A DNA stretch of 64,000 bases. It comes from Marinobacter salinisoli. GTDB lineage: Bacteria; Pseudomonadota; Gammaproteobacteria; Pseudomonadales; Oleiphilaceae. Of the stretch, positions 37,722-45,652 are shown piece by piece. The position numbers were made by a program, and so were the translations under genes. The notes under the pieces were generated by a model. It was not told the origin of the DNA. It made no database searches and saw nothing but the letters and a program-made list of their open reading frames with translations. The DNA lies in contig NZ_CP071247.1 of assembly GCF_017301335.1 (NCBI RefSeq), forward strand, positions 1,178,001-1,242,000, given 5' to 3'. Position 1 is the stretch's first letter; each line of letters starts with the position of its first letter.

Positions 37722-37970
37722 TCACTCGAGAAGATCTGCGGTCCAGACGCGCTCGAACTTGGCGCCGGCTTCGCGCTGGACGTTGCGAACCGCTTCGGTA
37801 TCCCGTGCTTCATACTCGCAGATCATTCTCTTGCGATCCTTGCTCCAGTAGCTTCTGAGCCAGGTAACGTCGTAGAGCTCCAGGCACGGCAGCATACGTT
37901 CTTCGGTGGCCTTGAGCTCTTCTTGTGTCAGCGGCGGCTCAAAACTGCGTTCGACAATGAATTTAGGCAT
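37722..37970 (-). CDS. DUF4242 (small putative metal-binding) protein
   Basis: 82 residues starting MPKFIVERSFEPPLTQEELK, which fits the DUF4242 family; one family member from Streptomyces was described as nickel-binding. A GGAGG lies about ten bases before the ATG at 37970. In-frame ATGs at 37988 and earlier lack such a site. The gene begins inside the last codons of the large regulator gene (eight-base overlap), so the two are translationally linked. Metal binding and any role in the neighbouring nitrilase module are inferences. Confidence 0.7.
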   Translation of the reverse strand: MPKFIVERSFEPPLTQEELKATEERMLPCLELYDVTWLRSYWSKDRKRMICEYEARDTEAVRNVQREAGAKFERVWTADLLE

Positions 37971-40900
37971 TTGGCGACTGTCCTCCATCGTGGCGCCGTT
38001 GGCGGCGATGTTTTCTAGCTGCCCCGGCCATCCGTTGCACACGGGCAGTGAGTTCAGGGGAAGAGGACCATTCCTCCAGCTCTTCCAGTGTTGCAGGGCT
38101 GTCAATCTCACTCTCGGATAGCGCAATCAGAGACTGAGCAAATACTTTCTCATTGTTGTTACCGACGTCATCGGCAAACCGGTAGGCCATGCGCGCGAAA
38201 TCGATGGCGCGGGACGCGTCACCCCTTTTTTGAAGTCGATCTGCGGCAAAGTTCAGAATATAGGCTAGATGGGATTTGTCGTCGGCGCCTTTCAAGGCCT
38301 CGATGGCGTCAGAGAGACCTTTCGCGTTTTGCTTCGCAATGGCGATGAAGGCGCAGGACAGGGGGGCCATCGAGCCCTCACCGATCTTGGCGGCGAGCGA
38401 GCCCAGCTCGGTAGCATGCCCAATCGCGGCGTCCAGACGGTTTTGCTCCAGCGCAATCTTTGCAGCCCATGTCAGGCATTTGCTTTCGCGCCAGTGGTCT
38501 TCGACGTCTCGCGCCAGATCCAGCGCACATTCGATATTCGTTGCGGCCACGTCGAGGTTCCCCTGCCAATAGGCCAGAAGTCCACAGCTCCAGGCCACTT
38601 CGACATCTGCTACCCCCTCCTGTCGTGCTAACAGATCGGCATCCCGGCTGAGATCAGCAGCCTTGGCAATGTCTTTGCCAAGTTCCAGTAGGCAGCGGGC
38701 GGAATTGGCAAGTTGGCGAATCTTTTTCTGTGCCTCAATTTGTCTTGCCGCATCGGCAGCGCGTGTCGTGGCCAAACCTGCGGCTTCAGGGTCTCCCATC
38801 TCCTGAAAAAGCACGGATAAGAGGTACTCACCCTGTGCGACTTCTTCGGCCATAGCCTGTTGGCTTGCTCTTGAAATCAAGGACCGGATCTCGGTGGTGA
38901 GCCTGGAGGGGGTGCTCCTTGCGATGCCCGATGTCGCCAGTACCTGGATGCCCAGAAGGGACATGGCAAGGCTGATCCGGTCGCTGCCGATCCCCAGTTT
39001 TTCGGCGTGAAACAGGCCCTTCCGTGCCAGATCTGATGCCTCGGAATTGGCAAACGACCGCAAGGCGTTCTGTCCGGCAATGACAGCCGCTCGGGCCGCA
39101 AGCAAATGTTGGTTGGACAGTGTGCTCTGATGCAGCACGCGAGCAGCCTGACTCGGATCCTCGGCCATTTCCCATGCCAATAGTTCCGCCACGCGACTAT
39201 GCATAAGACGCCGTCTCGCGTTTGAAATCCGTTCATAGACGGCATTCTTTACCAGATCATGGGTGAACTCGATGGACCCGGTCTCAAGCGATTCAATGAC
39301 TCCGTGTCTTTCCAGCTCCTCAATAGCCTCCAAAGCAGATGTCAGGTCCATGCCAGAGGCCGAGATGACCGTGTCAGCCGGGATGCTGCGCCCGAATATT
39401 GAGGCCCAAGAGGCTATGTTAGCGGCGGGCTGGGACATCCGCTCGATACGAGTTGCCAGCGTTTCCCGTAACGTGGCTTCGGCAGGACCGCGCCGGTCCG
39501 CTCGGGCAAGCTCGATCAGATAAAACGGATTGCCCTGTGCCTTGGCAACAATGTCGGGCACCTTGTCTGCCGGGGCCAGTTGCTGTGCCAGTGCGCTGGC
39601 TTCGATTCCTGTCAGCCCGGTGAGGGTTATTCTATGCAGGTTATTGCCGAGCCCTGATATCAGGGTTTGAACGGCGTCATTATCGTCGACTTCTCCGGCC
39701 CGAGCGGCGAGACAGACATGTATCCGGCCATCGTCGAAGTGCCGAATCAGATAGCTCAGCAAGGCGCAGGAGGACGGTTCTATCCATTGCACGTCATCCA
39801 GGGCTATCAAGACCGGGCCTTCTTGTGCGAGTTCGGTCATCAGCTGTCGGAAACTGTCAAACACCCACTGTTCCGTCAGAGCTTCTGGCTTGTCCTTGCC
39901 GGAAAGGAGTCTGTCACGCAGCGTGTCCTGCGCTTTCGTTGCGGACGCCCCAGGGGGGAGGTTTCGGAGGGCATCAATCCAGACACCAAACGGGCGTGAA
40001 CGCTCGACCTCAATGGCGCACGCCGAGAGGTGGCGGAGTCCGTAGCCTTTTGCAATTTCTGAAAGCAGGGCGGATTTGCCGATCCCGGGCGTTCCCACGA
40101 TCAGGGCCAGGGCAGGACCGTGACCGGAAAAGGCACTCCGGATGAGCCGAATTTGGGTCGCTCGGCCAATGAATTTCTTTGGCGCCGGAAGCGGTTCGCT
40201 TGAGAGCTTGCTCGACTCCTGTCGCTCACCTTCCGGTATTCGCTGTTTCGTCGTCGTTAGCAGTGCCTGGCCGGCCATATCAAGCGCCGGTGAGGGCTCG
40301 ACCCCCAGCTCAAGCTGAAATATCTTCCGGCATTGGGCGACCTGCGCGGCAGCTTCTTCCTGCCGCCCGAGCGACAGCAGCAATTCTACGACCCGAATGT
40401 GGGCGGATTCGTCAAACGGATTCCTCCCGACAAGCCTGTGCGCGTATTCCAGCGCCGCTCCCGGATGAGTGCGGTTGCGGTCGACCAGTGTTTCCAGAAT
40501 GTGGGTGTGAACCCTGCCATATTTGGACCGCTCCGACTGGCACCATTCGTAGAAGCCATAGCAGTCCGACAGCTCCAGGTCGTTCAGAAACTCGCCCCGA
40601 AATAGTGCCTCGAGGCTAGTGAGCTCTTCGGTCGTATGGCTTTTGATGTCTCCGGAGGCCGCGTCGATCATGGCAACGTCTACCGAGATTCCGTTGGTGT
40701 TCAGTTCCACCGTGTTCCTGTTCGCGACAATGATTGTCGGTCCGAGGGTGGTGCGTAATTTGCTGAGCGACCAGCGCAATGCCCCGCGAGGGTCCTCGGC
40801 GTCTTCCCAGAGCAAATCGCACAGCTCGCTGCGGGTTCGCGGGACCGGCCTGGCCAGCAAATAGCCGAGCAATCCTCGGGTCTTCTTGGAGGCTGGAAGG

Positions 40901-40992
40901 TCTATTTTCCTGCCGTTGAATGACACATGGATTTGTCCAAAAAGCTCAGCGCGCAGTGGCGTTGGGCCCGAATCTGCCCTGACTTTTTGCAA
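37963..40992 (-). CDS. BTAD-domain STAND-type ATPase regulator with TPR repeats
   Basis: 1009 residues. N-terminal winged-helix DNA-binding domain (about 13–100), BTAD helical domain (about 105–245, with LEALFRGEFLNDLEL and DESAHIRVVELLLSLGRQEEA), then an AAA_16/STAND ATPase with Walker A G300-x-x-G-x-G-K-S307 and Walker B LIALDDVQW, then a long helical TPR-like region. This is the AfsR/SARP architecture, rich in actinobacteria and rarer in proteobacteria. Such proteins activate genes when a ligand reaches the STAND/TPR part. The start is TTG 40992 with GGAGG seven bases upstream. Divergent from the nitrilase and overlapping the DUF4242 gene, so these are the likely targets. Confidence 0.87.
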   Translation of the reverse strand: MQKVRADSGPTPLRAELFGQIHVSFNGRKIDLPASKKTRGLLGYLLARPVPRTRSELCDLLWEDAEDPRGALRWSLSKLRTTLGPTIIVANRNTVELNTNGISVDVAMIDAASGDIKSHTTEELTSLEALFRGEFLNDLELSDCYGFYEWCQSERSKYGRVHTHILETLVDRNRTHPGAALEYAHRLVGRNPFDESAHIRVVELLLSLGRQEEAAAQVAQCRKIFQLELGVEPSPALDMAGQALLTTTKQRIPEGERQESSKLSSEPLPAPKKFIGRATQIRLIRSAFSGHGPALALIVGTPGIGKSALLSEIAKGYGLRHLSACAIEVERSRPFGVWIDALRNLPPGASATKAQDTLRDRLLSGKDKPEALTEQWVFDSFRQLMTELAQEGPVLIALDDVQWIEPSSCALLSYLIRHFDDGRIHVCLAARAGEVDDNDAVQTLISGLGNNLHRITLTGLTGIEASALAQQLAPADKVPDIVAKAQGNPFYLIELARADRRGPAEATLRETLATRIERMSQPAANIASWASIFGRSIPADTVISASGMDLTSALEAIEELERHGVIESLETGSIEFTHDLVKNAVYERISNARRRLMHSRVAELLAWEMAEDPSQAARVLHQSTLSNQHLLAARAAVIAGQNALRSFANSEASDLARKGLFHAEKLGIGSDRISLAMSLLGIQVLATSGIARSTPSRLTTEIRSLISRASQQAMAEEVAQGEYLLSVLFQEMGDPEAAGLATTRAADAARQIEAQKKIRQLANSARCLLELGKDIAKAADLSRDADLLARQEGVADVEVAWSCGLLAYWQGNLDVAATNIECALDLARDVEDHWRESKCLTWAAKIALEQNRLDAAIGHATELGSLAAKIGEGSMAPLSCAFIAIAKQNAKGLSDAIEALKGADDKSHLAYILNFAADRLQKRGDASRAIDFARMAYRFADDVGNNNEKVFAQSLIALSESEIDSPATLEELEEWSSSPELTARVQRMAGAARKHRRQRRHDGGQSPNA

Positions 40993-41004
40993 GTCCCCGC
41001 CTCC

Positions 41005-41024
41005 TTCAAACGCTGGTTCAAACG
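41005..41024. repeat. Tandem direct repeat in the regulator leader
   Basis: TTCAAACG occurs at 41005–41012 and again at 41017–41024, a 12-base period. It lies immediately upstream of the ribosome site of the BTAD regulator. SARP-type regulators often bind short direct repeats at one-turn spacing, so this is a possible autoregulatory site. Confidence 0.45.
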
Positions 41025-41120
41025 ATCGTCCGCGATGCTGTCATGGTCAACCTGCTTACTTCGGCATCCAAGCCGGGAATTCGGAGGCTCGCATGACGAC
41101 AGCTCGACTAAATTTCTTAA

Positions 41121-41203
41121 CTAACAGGTTAGCAACCCCACAGCCGTGGCAAGCGACAAAAAATCGCGGTGTCACCGCTATCGAGGCTCGGGCAACCGAG
41201 TCC
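41121..41203 (+). promoter_or_regulatory. Cluster of short inverted repeats in the nitrilase leader
   Basis: Four small inverted repeats follow each other before the nitrilase ATG: CTAAC-AG-GTTAG (41121–41132), CCAC-AGCC-GTGG (within 41137–41149), GCGGT-GTC-ACCGC (41165–41177) and CTCGG-GCAA-CCGAG (within 41185–41203). They could be operator sites or RNA hairpins in the leader. No T-run follows any of them. Confidence 0.45.
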
Positions 41204-41226
41204 AATCTGGAACAAGGAGTTTTCTC

Positions 41227-42186
41227 ATGATCAAGATCGCCATCGTTCAGGAGCCTCCGGTCTATCTGAACCTCTCTGCCACCATGGACCGGGCCGTGGA
41301 ACTGGTCGAAAAGGCTGCCAAGGATGGCGTCCATATGCTGGTTTTTCCGGAGGCGTGGTTTCCCGGCTACCCAACGTTCGTCTGGCGTCTGCCTCCTGGT
41401 GCGGGTATGGGCAAAACGGACGACCTGTTTGCCCGACTGCAGGCCAATGCCGTCGATCTGAGCAAAAACGGTTTCGCGCCGCTGCAGGTCGCCGCCCGCG
41501 AGAGCGGCATGGTTATTGTCGCCGGCTACCACGAGCTTGATGGCGCAGTCTCGGGCTCAACACTGTTCAACTCCTGCATCATTATTGATGCCGATGGGCG
41601 GATCGCGAACAACCACCGAAAACTGATGCCGACTAATCCGGAACGAATGGTCTGGGGATTTGGCGACGGCTCAGGTTTGAATGTGGTCGATACCGCCGTG
41701 GGCCGTGTGGGCGCGCTTATTTGCTGGGAGAACTATATGCCTATGGCGCGCGCAGCACTCTATGCCCAGAACATTGACATCTATGTTGCCCCCACCTGGG
41801 ACAGCGGTGATACCTGGCTGGCCACCATGCAGCACATTGCCCGAGAAGGCGGTTGTTGGGTGATCGGCTGTGCCACGGCGTTGGAGGCATCCGATATCCC
41901 CGCTGATATTCCCCACTATGACGAACTGTTTCCCAACAAGGAGGAATGGGTCAATCCGGGCGACGCAGTCGTTTACAGGCCATTTGGCGGAATCCTTGCG
42001 GGCCCCATGCATCAGCAGAAAGGTCTGCTGGTAGCCGAAATTGAGGTTAATGAGGCCCGGGCGTCACGTCGAAAGTTCGACGTAAGTGGTCACTATTCCC
42101 GTCCCGATGTTTTCAAGCTGTCAGTTAATCGAGAGGAAATGAAGCCAGTGGCCTTTACCAATGAGCCTGTCGATTTCTCGCAGTAG
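41227..42186 (+). CDS. Nitrilase (branch 1 carbon–nitrogen hydrolase)
   Basis: 319 residues from ATG 41227 with AAGGAG upstream; a longer frame starting 27 codons earlier is not family-like. The catalytic triad is E42 (FPEAWFPGYP), K132 (HRKLMPTNPER) and C166 (ICWENYMP). These are the true-nitrilase signatures, as opposed to amidase or NAD synthetase branches. It converts an organic nitrile to the carboxylic acid and ammonia, with no cofactor. The substrate is not predictable from sequence. It is divergent from the BTAD regulator and is followed after 54 bases by a GFA-family gene. Confidence 0.87.
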   Translation: MIKIAIVQEPPVYLNLSATMDRAVELVEKAAKDGVHMLVFPEAWFPGYPTFVWRLPPGAGMGKTDDLFARLQANAVDLSKNGFAPLQVAARESGMVIVAGYHELDGAVSGSTLFNSCIIIDADGRIANNHRKLMPTNPERMVWGFGDGSGLNVVDTAVGRVGALICWENYMPMARAALYAQNIDIYVAPTWDSGDTWLATMQHIAREGGCWVIGCATALEASDIPADIPHYDELFPNKEEWVNPGDAVVYRPFGGILAGPMHQQKGLLVAEIEVNEARASRRKFDVSGHYSRPDVFKLSVNREEMKPVAFTNEPVDFSQ

Positions 42187-42240
42187 ATCAGGGTGAAGTG
42201 TCGCAGGCTTTTCTGATCACATGAAGATGAGGAGAAAATC

Positions 42241-42672
42241 ATGGCCAGTTCAACCTATCGGGGCCAATGTTTTTGTGGGGCGGTAAAATTTGAGGTCACG
42301 GGAGCACCCAAAGAAATGGGATATTGTCACTGTGAAAGCTGCCGTTCGTGGTCAGCATCCCCGTTGAACGGATTTACCCTTTGGGATACCAAAGACATTG
42401 CTATCACAGGAGGTGAAGACCAGGTCGGTGAGTACCGAAAAACTGAAAACAGTCATCGACGGTTTTGCAGAAACTGTGGTGGGCACCTGATGACTTATCA
42501 TCCGGAGATGGGCTTGATTGACGTTTTCTCGGCAATGCTCCCGGAGCTTGTCTTCAAGCCCGAATTGCATGTCCACTATGGCGAAAAGGTACTGTCGGTT
42601 CTTGATGAGTTACCGAAATTTGCCGATTTGCCCGCAGAGCTTGGAGGGTCGGGTGTGCAGCTTACGGAATGA
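42241..42672 (+). CDS. GFA (glutathione-dependent formaldehyde-activating)/CENP-V family protein
   Basis: 143 residues. The seven family cysteines that bind two zinc ions are all present: C10, C12, C29, C31, C34, C76 and C79. The founding member was reported to speed formation of S-hydroxymethylglutathione, but for most homologues the activity is unproven. It follows the nitrilase with its own GAGGAG site, so probably a co-transcript. By eye it is AT-richer than its neighbours, which would fit recent acquisition. A role in handling an aldehyde released from, or bound in, a nitrile substrate is speculative. Confidence 0.85.
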   Translation: MASSTYRGQCFCGAVKFEVTGAPKEMGYCHCESCRSWSASPLNGFTLWDTKDIAITGGEDQVGEYRKTENSHRRFCRNCGGHLMTYHPEMGLIDVFSAMLPELVFKPELHVHYGEKVLSVLDELPKFADLPAELGGSGVQLTE

Positions 42673-42746
42673 GACCGTTTGGCTTCGGGCGGCGGTGGCT
42701 TTCAAAACACAATACACGCAGTGTTCTTCCAGCGCCGCCCACCCGA

Positions 42747-43196
42747 TCAGTCGTCCCAGGAGTCGGTCCGGGCCAAGTCCGTGTCCTTTTGCTCCACCCA
42801 GTGTTCACCGGATTCGCTCAGTTCTTTCTTCCAGAACGGCGCGGAGGTCTTCAGGGCATCCATGATGTACTCGCAGGCGGCAAAGGCATCACTGCGATGC
42901 GCGCTGCAGATCCCGACAAACACAATCTGCTCCTGCAGGGCCAGCCGACCAACCCGGTGGATCACCCGGGCCTTGCGCACATCCCAGCGCCTGGACGCCT
43001 CCTCGATCAATTCGGCAATGACTTGTTCTGTCATGCCCGGATAGTGCTCCAGGTAGAGCCCCTCGACGCCCTCCCTGTCGCCATGATCCCGAACCAGGCC
43101 GGTAAAGGTGGCGATAGCACCAGTGCCCGCGCCACTGTCCCTGAGGCCGGCATACTCGGCAGCCGGATCAAAGTCGTCGTTCTGGATTGAGATCAT
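42747..43196 (-). CDS. moaE: MoaE, molybdopterin synthase large subunit
   Basis: 149 residues, typical length. Segments TGAIATFTGLVRDHGD, LYLEHYPGMTEQVI and AFAACEYIMDALKTSAPFWKKE are characteristic, including the lysine pair of the active site. With MoaD it inserts sulfur into precursor Z to make molybdopterin. It is the last gene of the moaB–moeA–moaD–moaE run, one base after moaD. Confidence 0.95.
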   Translation of the reverse strand: MISIQNDDFDPAAEYAGLRDSGAGTGAIATFTGLVRDHGDREGVEGLYLEHYPGMTEQVIAELIEEASRRWDVRKARVIHRVGRLALQEQIVFVGICSAHRSDAFAACEYIMDALKTSAPFWKKELSESGEHWVEQKDTDLARTDSWDD

Positions 43197-43197
43197 C

Positions 43198-43458
43198 TCA
43201 GCCTCCGGTCACCGGGGGGAAGAAGGCGACTTCGTCGCCGGGCTGCACTGGCGCTGTGGCTTTGGACATGGTCTGGTTAATCGCAATCATCACTGGCTGG
43301 TCGCCGTCGAGCTGGGCCCAGGGGCCAGAGCGCTGAGCCAGTTCAGACAGAATGTCACCGGCGGTCAGCCCCGGGGCGGCCGGAAAGGTCAGTTGCTCAG
43401 TGTCGAGCTCTTCCCGCAGGCGGGCAAAAAAACGAATGGTGATGGTGTCATTAGTCAT
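43198..43458 (-). CDS. moaD: MoaD, molybdopterin synthase sulfur-carrier subunit
   Basis: 86 residues ending in the required Gly-Gly (PPVTGG), whose C-terminus becomes the thiocarboxylate. The ubiquitin-like fold is suggested by IRFFARLREELDTEQ at the start and DEVAFFPP near the end. It lies directly between moeA and moaE. Confidence 0.94.
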   Translation of the reverse strand: MTNDTITIRFFARLREELDTEQLTFPAAPGLTAGDILSELAQRSGPWAQLDGDQPVMIAINQTMSKATAPVQPGDEVAFFPPVTGG

Positions 43459-43460
43459 GT

Positions 43461-44675
43461 TCAGGCCAACAGCTCGTTGAATGAATAATACGTTAGCAGA
43501 TCTCCGGGACTGACCCGAGTGTTTTCGGGCACCACGGCCAGGCCGTCGGCCCAGCAGGCGGAACTGAGCATGCCGGAACTTTGGTTCGGGTAGGTCTCAA
43601 GCCAGCACTGGTTTGACCGGTGTACCCTGCGGACCCGGACAAACTCGCGCCGAACGGAAGTTTCGTGCACGGAAAACTCCGCTGGAAGTGCTTCTCCTGC
43701 TGGCTCTAGCCCGGGGCGTCCCTGGCACTTGCGGATAAACGGCATGGCCACCATCAGGAAGGTCACCAGAACCGACGCCGGGTTGCCCGGCAGACCCAGA
43801 ACCGGGGTGTTGTCGACGTGGCCGAAGGCCAGCGGTTTTCCGGGTTTGATCGCCAGGCGCCACAGGGACAGGGTGGAGGATTGCTCCAGAACCGCCCGTA
43901 CATGGTCTTCCTCGCCCACCGATACGCCGCCACTGGTGATGATCAGATCTGCCTGGCCGGCTGCCCGGAGCAGGGTGTCGGCCGTGGTGGCGCGATCGTC
44001 GGCCAGTGACTCGCACAGTGTTACCGCGCAGCCGGCCTGCTCCAGCAGACCGAGCAGGGTATAGCGGTTGGTGTTATAGATCTGGCCCGGTGCCAGAGGT
44101 GTGCCCGGATCGACGAGTTCGTCACCTGTGGTGAGTATGGCTACGTTGAGCTTGCGCTTGACCGGCACCTGCGCCAATCCAATGGAGGCCAGAAGGCCCA
44201 TCTCCTGGGGGCGGATCAGGGTGCCTTTGAGCAAGGCATGGCTGCCTTTGCTGAGGTCCTGTCCGCGCCGGCGGATGTTCTGACCTTCGCTGACGTCAGC
44301 ATGAATGGTGATGCCGTCATCGGAGATGTCGACACGTTCTTGCATCACCACCGCGTTGGCTCCGGGCGGAATCTCCGAGCCGGTAAATATTCGAACCGCG
44401 CTGCCCGGTGCCAGCTGTCTCGGTGCCTGGCCTGCGGGAATCCGGTCGGAAACCGGGAGTGGCTGGCCTGGTCGCACGTCTTCGACGCGCACCGCATAAC
44501 CATCCACGGAGCTGTTGTCCGCCGGCGGTACATCGGCGGGCACCAGCTGGTCTTCGGCCAGAACCCGGTGCAGTGATTCGGTCAGGTTGACCGTCTCGGT
44601 AGCCATCACCTCACCGGCCATGGCTAGCAGGTGATCGATGGCCGCTTCGAGCGGCGTCAGTTGGGGGGCGGCCAT
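43461..44675 (-). CDS. moeA: MoeA, molybdopterin molybdenumtransferase
   Basis: 404 residues. Contains PADVPPADNSSVDGYAVR, RIFTGSEIPPGANAVVMQE and ILTTGDELVDPG, with the glycine-rich ITSGGVSVGEEDH region, all MoeA signatures. It inserts molybdate into adenylylated molybdopterin. AAGGAG precedes the ATG. It is two bases upstream of moaD and 34 bases after moaB. Confidence 0.95.
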   Translation of the reverse strand: MAAPQLTPLEAAIDHLLAMAGEVMATETVNLTESLHRVLAEDQLVPADVPPADNSSVDGYAVRVEDVRPGQPLPVSDRIPAGQAPRQLAPGSAVRIFTGSEIPPGANAVVMQERVDISDDGITIHADVSEGQNIRRRGQDLSKGSHALLKGTLIRPQEMGLLASIGLAQVPVKRKLNVAILTTGDELVDPGTPLAPGQIYNTNRYTLLGLLEQAGCAVTLCESLADDRATTADTLLRAAGQADLIITSGGVSVGEEDHVRAVLEQSSTLSLWRLAIKPGKPLAFGHVDNTPVLGLPGNPASVLVTFLMVAMPFIRKCQGRPGLEPAGEALPAEFSVHETSVRREFVRVRRVHRSNQCWLETYPNQSSGMLSSACWADGLAVVPENTRVSPGDLLTYYSFNELLA

Positions 44676-44709
44676 GCGTTCAAGCTCCTTGGTTTGGTCC
44701 GAAACAGCG

Positions 44710-45282
44710 CTATCGGGAGGCGTGTTGCCCGATGATGTCGTTCAGTCGATCAAAAGCACGCTCGGGTTTTCTCAGTGCCAGCGCGGCAAAGTTGCAGGGC
44801 GTGTGGCGGCTGTCCAGCTGGGGTTTGAGAATGTGCTCCCATCCGGTACGGCAGGCCCCGGTGGACCCGGGCAGACAGAATACAACCGTGTGGTTGGCCA
44901 GGCCGCCAAAGGCGCGGGACTGAATGGTCGACGAAGCAATTTCGGAGGCGGACAGTCTGCGGAATTCTTCACCGAAGCCCTCAATGGTTTTGTCCAGTAG
45001 CGGTGCAACCGCCTCGGGGGTGGAGTCGCGCTCATTGAAACCGGTGCCCCCGGTGATGATGATTCCGTGAATGGCCGGGTCGGCAATCCATTTGGCTATC
45101 AACGCTCGTACCAGATACACGTCGTCGGGCAGCAGGCGTCGTGCCAGTAGTTGATGGCCCGCCGCCAGGATCTGGTCCTCCAGGAACTGGCCGGAGGTGT
45201 CCTGGTCCGGGCCGCGGGAATCCGACACCGTCAGAAGGGCGATGTTCAGTGGAATGAGTTCACTGGTGATGTCACTGCTCAT
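44710..45282 (-). CDS. moaB: MoaB, molybdopterin adenylyltransferase-type protein
   Basis: 190 residues from ATG 45282 with GGAG upstream. The MPT-binding fold is visible: [37 protein letters not shown] and [16 protein letters not shown]. It adenylylates molybdopterin before metal insertion. An upstream in-frame extension of 25 codons is not family-like. First gene of the molybdenum-cofactor operon. Confidence 0.93.
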   Translation of the reverse strand: MSSDITSELIPLNIALLTVSDSRGPDQDTSGQFLEDQILAAGHQLLARRLLPDDVYLVRALIAKWIADPAIHGIIITGGTGFNERDSTPEAVAPLLDKTIEGFGEEFRRLSASEIASSTIQSRAFGGLANHTVVFCLPGSTGACRTGWEHILKPQLDSRHTPCNFAALALRKPERAFDRLNDIIGQHASR

Positions 45283-45652
45283 GGTTGGAACTCCGAAGAA
45301 TGTAATCGTTTTTCTGACAGTATCGGTGTGAAATCGGGTTATGGGAAGACCGACCAAAGAGGGGCGTCAGTGGCAATCAAAACCCTGCCGGTGCCAGCAG
45401 CATGAATTTGATGTTAATTTGGCCAGTGCACTTGACATGTGCCGCCGAAGTGGCCGAATATCAAACCTGCTCGGCAAACGGTTGTTTCCCATCCCGGCTC
45501 CAGTCCCATACACACCGGATTCCATCTACAACCGGTTGCTCCACCTGGCCAGCATCACGTTCAACGACGACAAGCTTTGACCAAACTGATCAGGGGTCAG
45601 CCCTGTCATTCCATTATTCGTTTAATTCCATTCCTGAAAATCCAACAAAACT
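45283..45652 (+). promoter_or_regulatory. rho leader region
   Basis: A 370-base gap between divergent moaB and rho, so both promoters lie here. A hairpin CAGGG-GTCAG-CCCTG at 45591–45605 sits about 47 bases before the rho ATG. An 84-codon frame (45402–45656) runs through the leader and ends with TGA overlapping the rho ATG, but it lacks a ribosome site and similar-length frames exist in the other two phases. Rho is known to autoregulate through its leader in E. coli; this region is the expected place. Confidence 0.5.
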
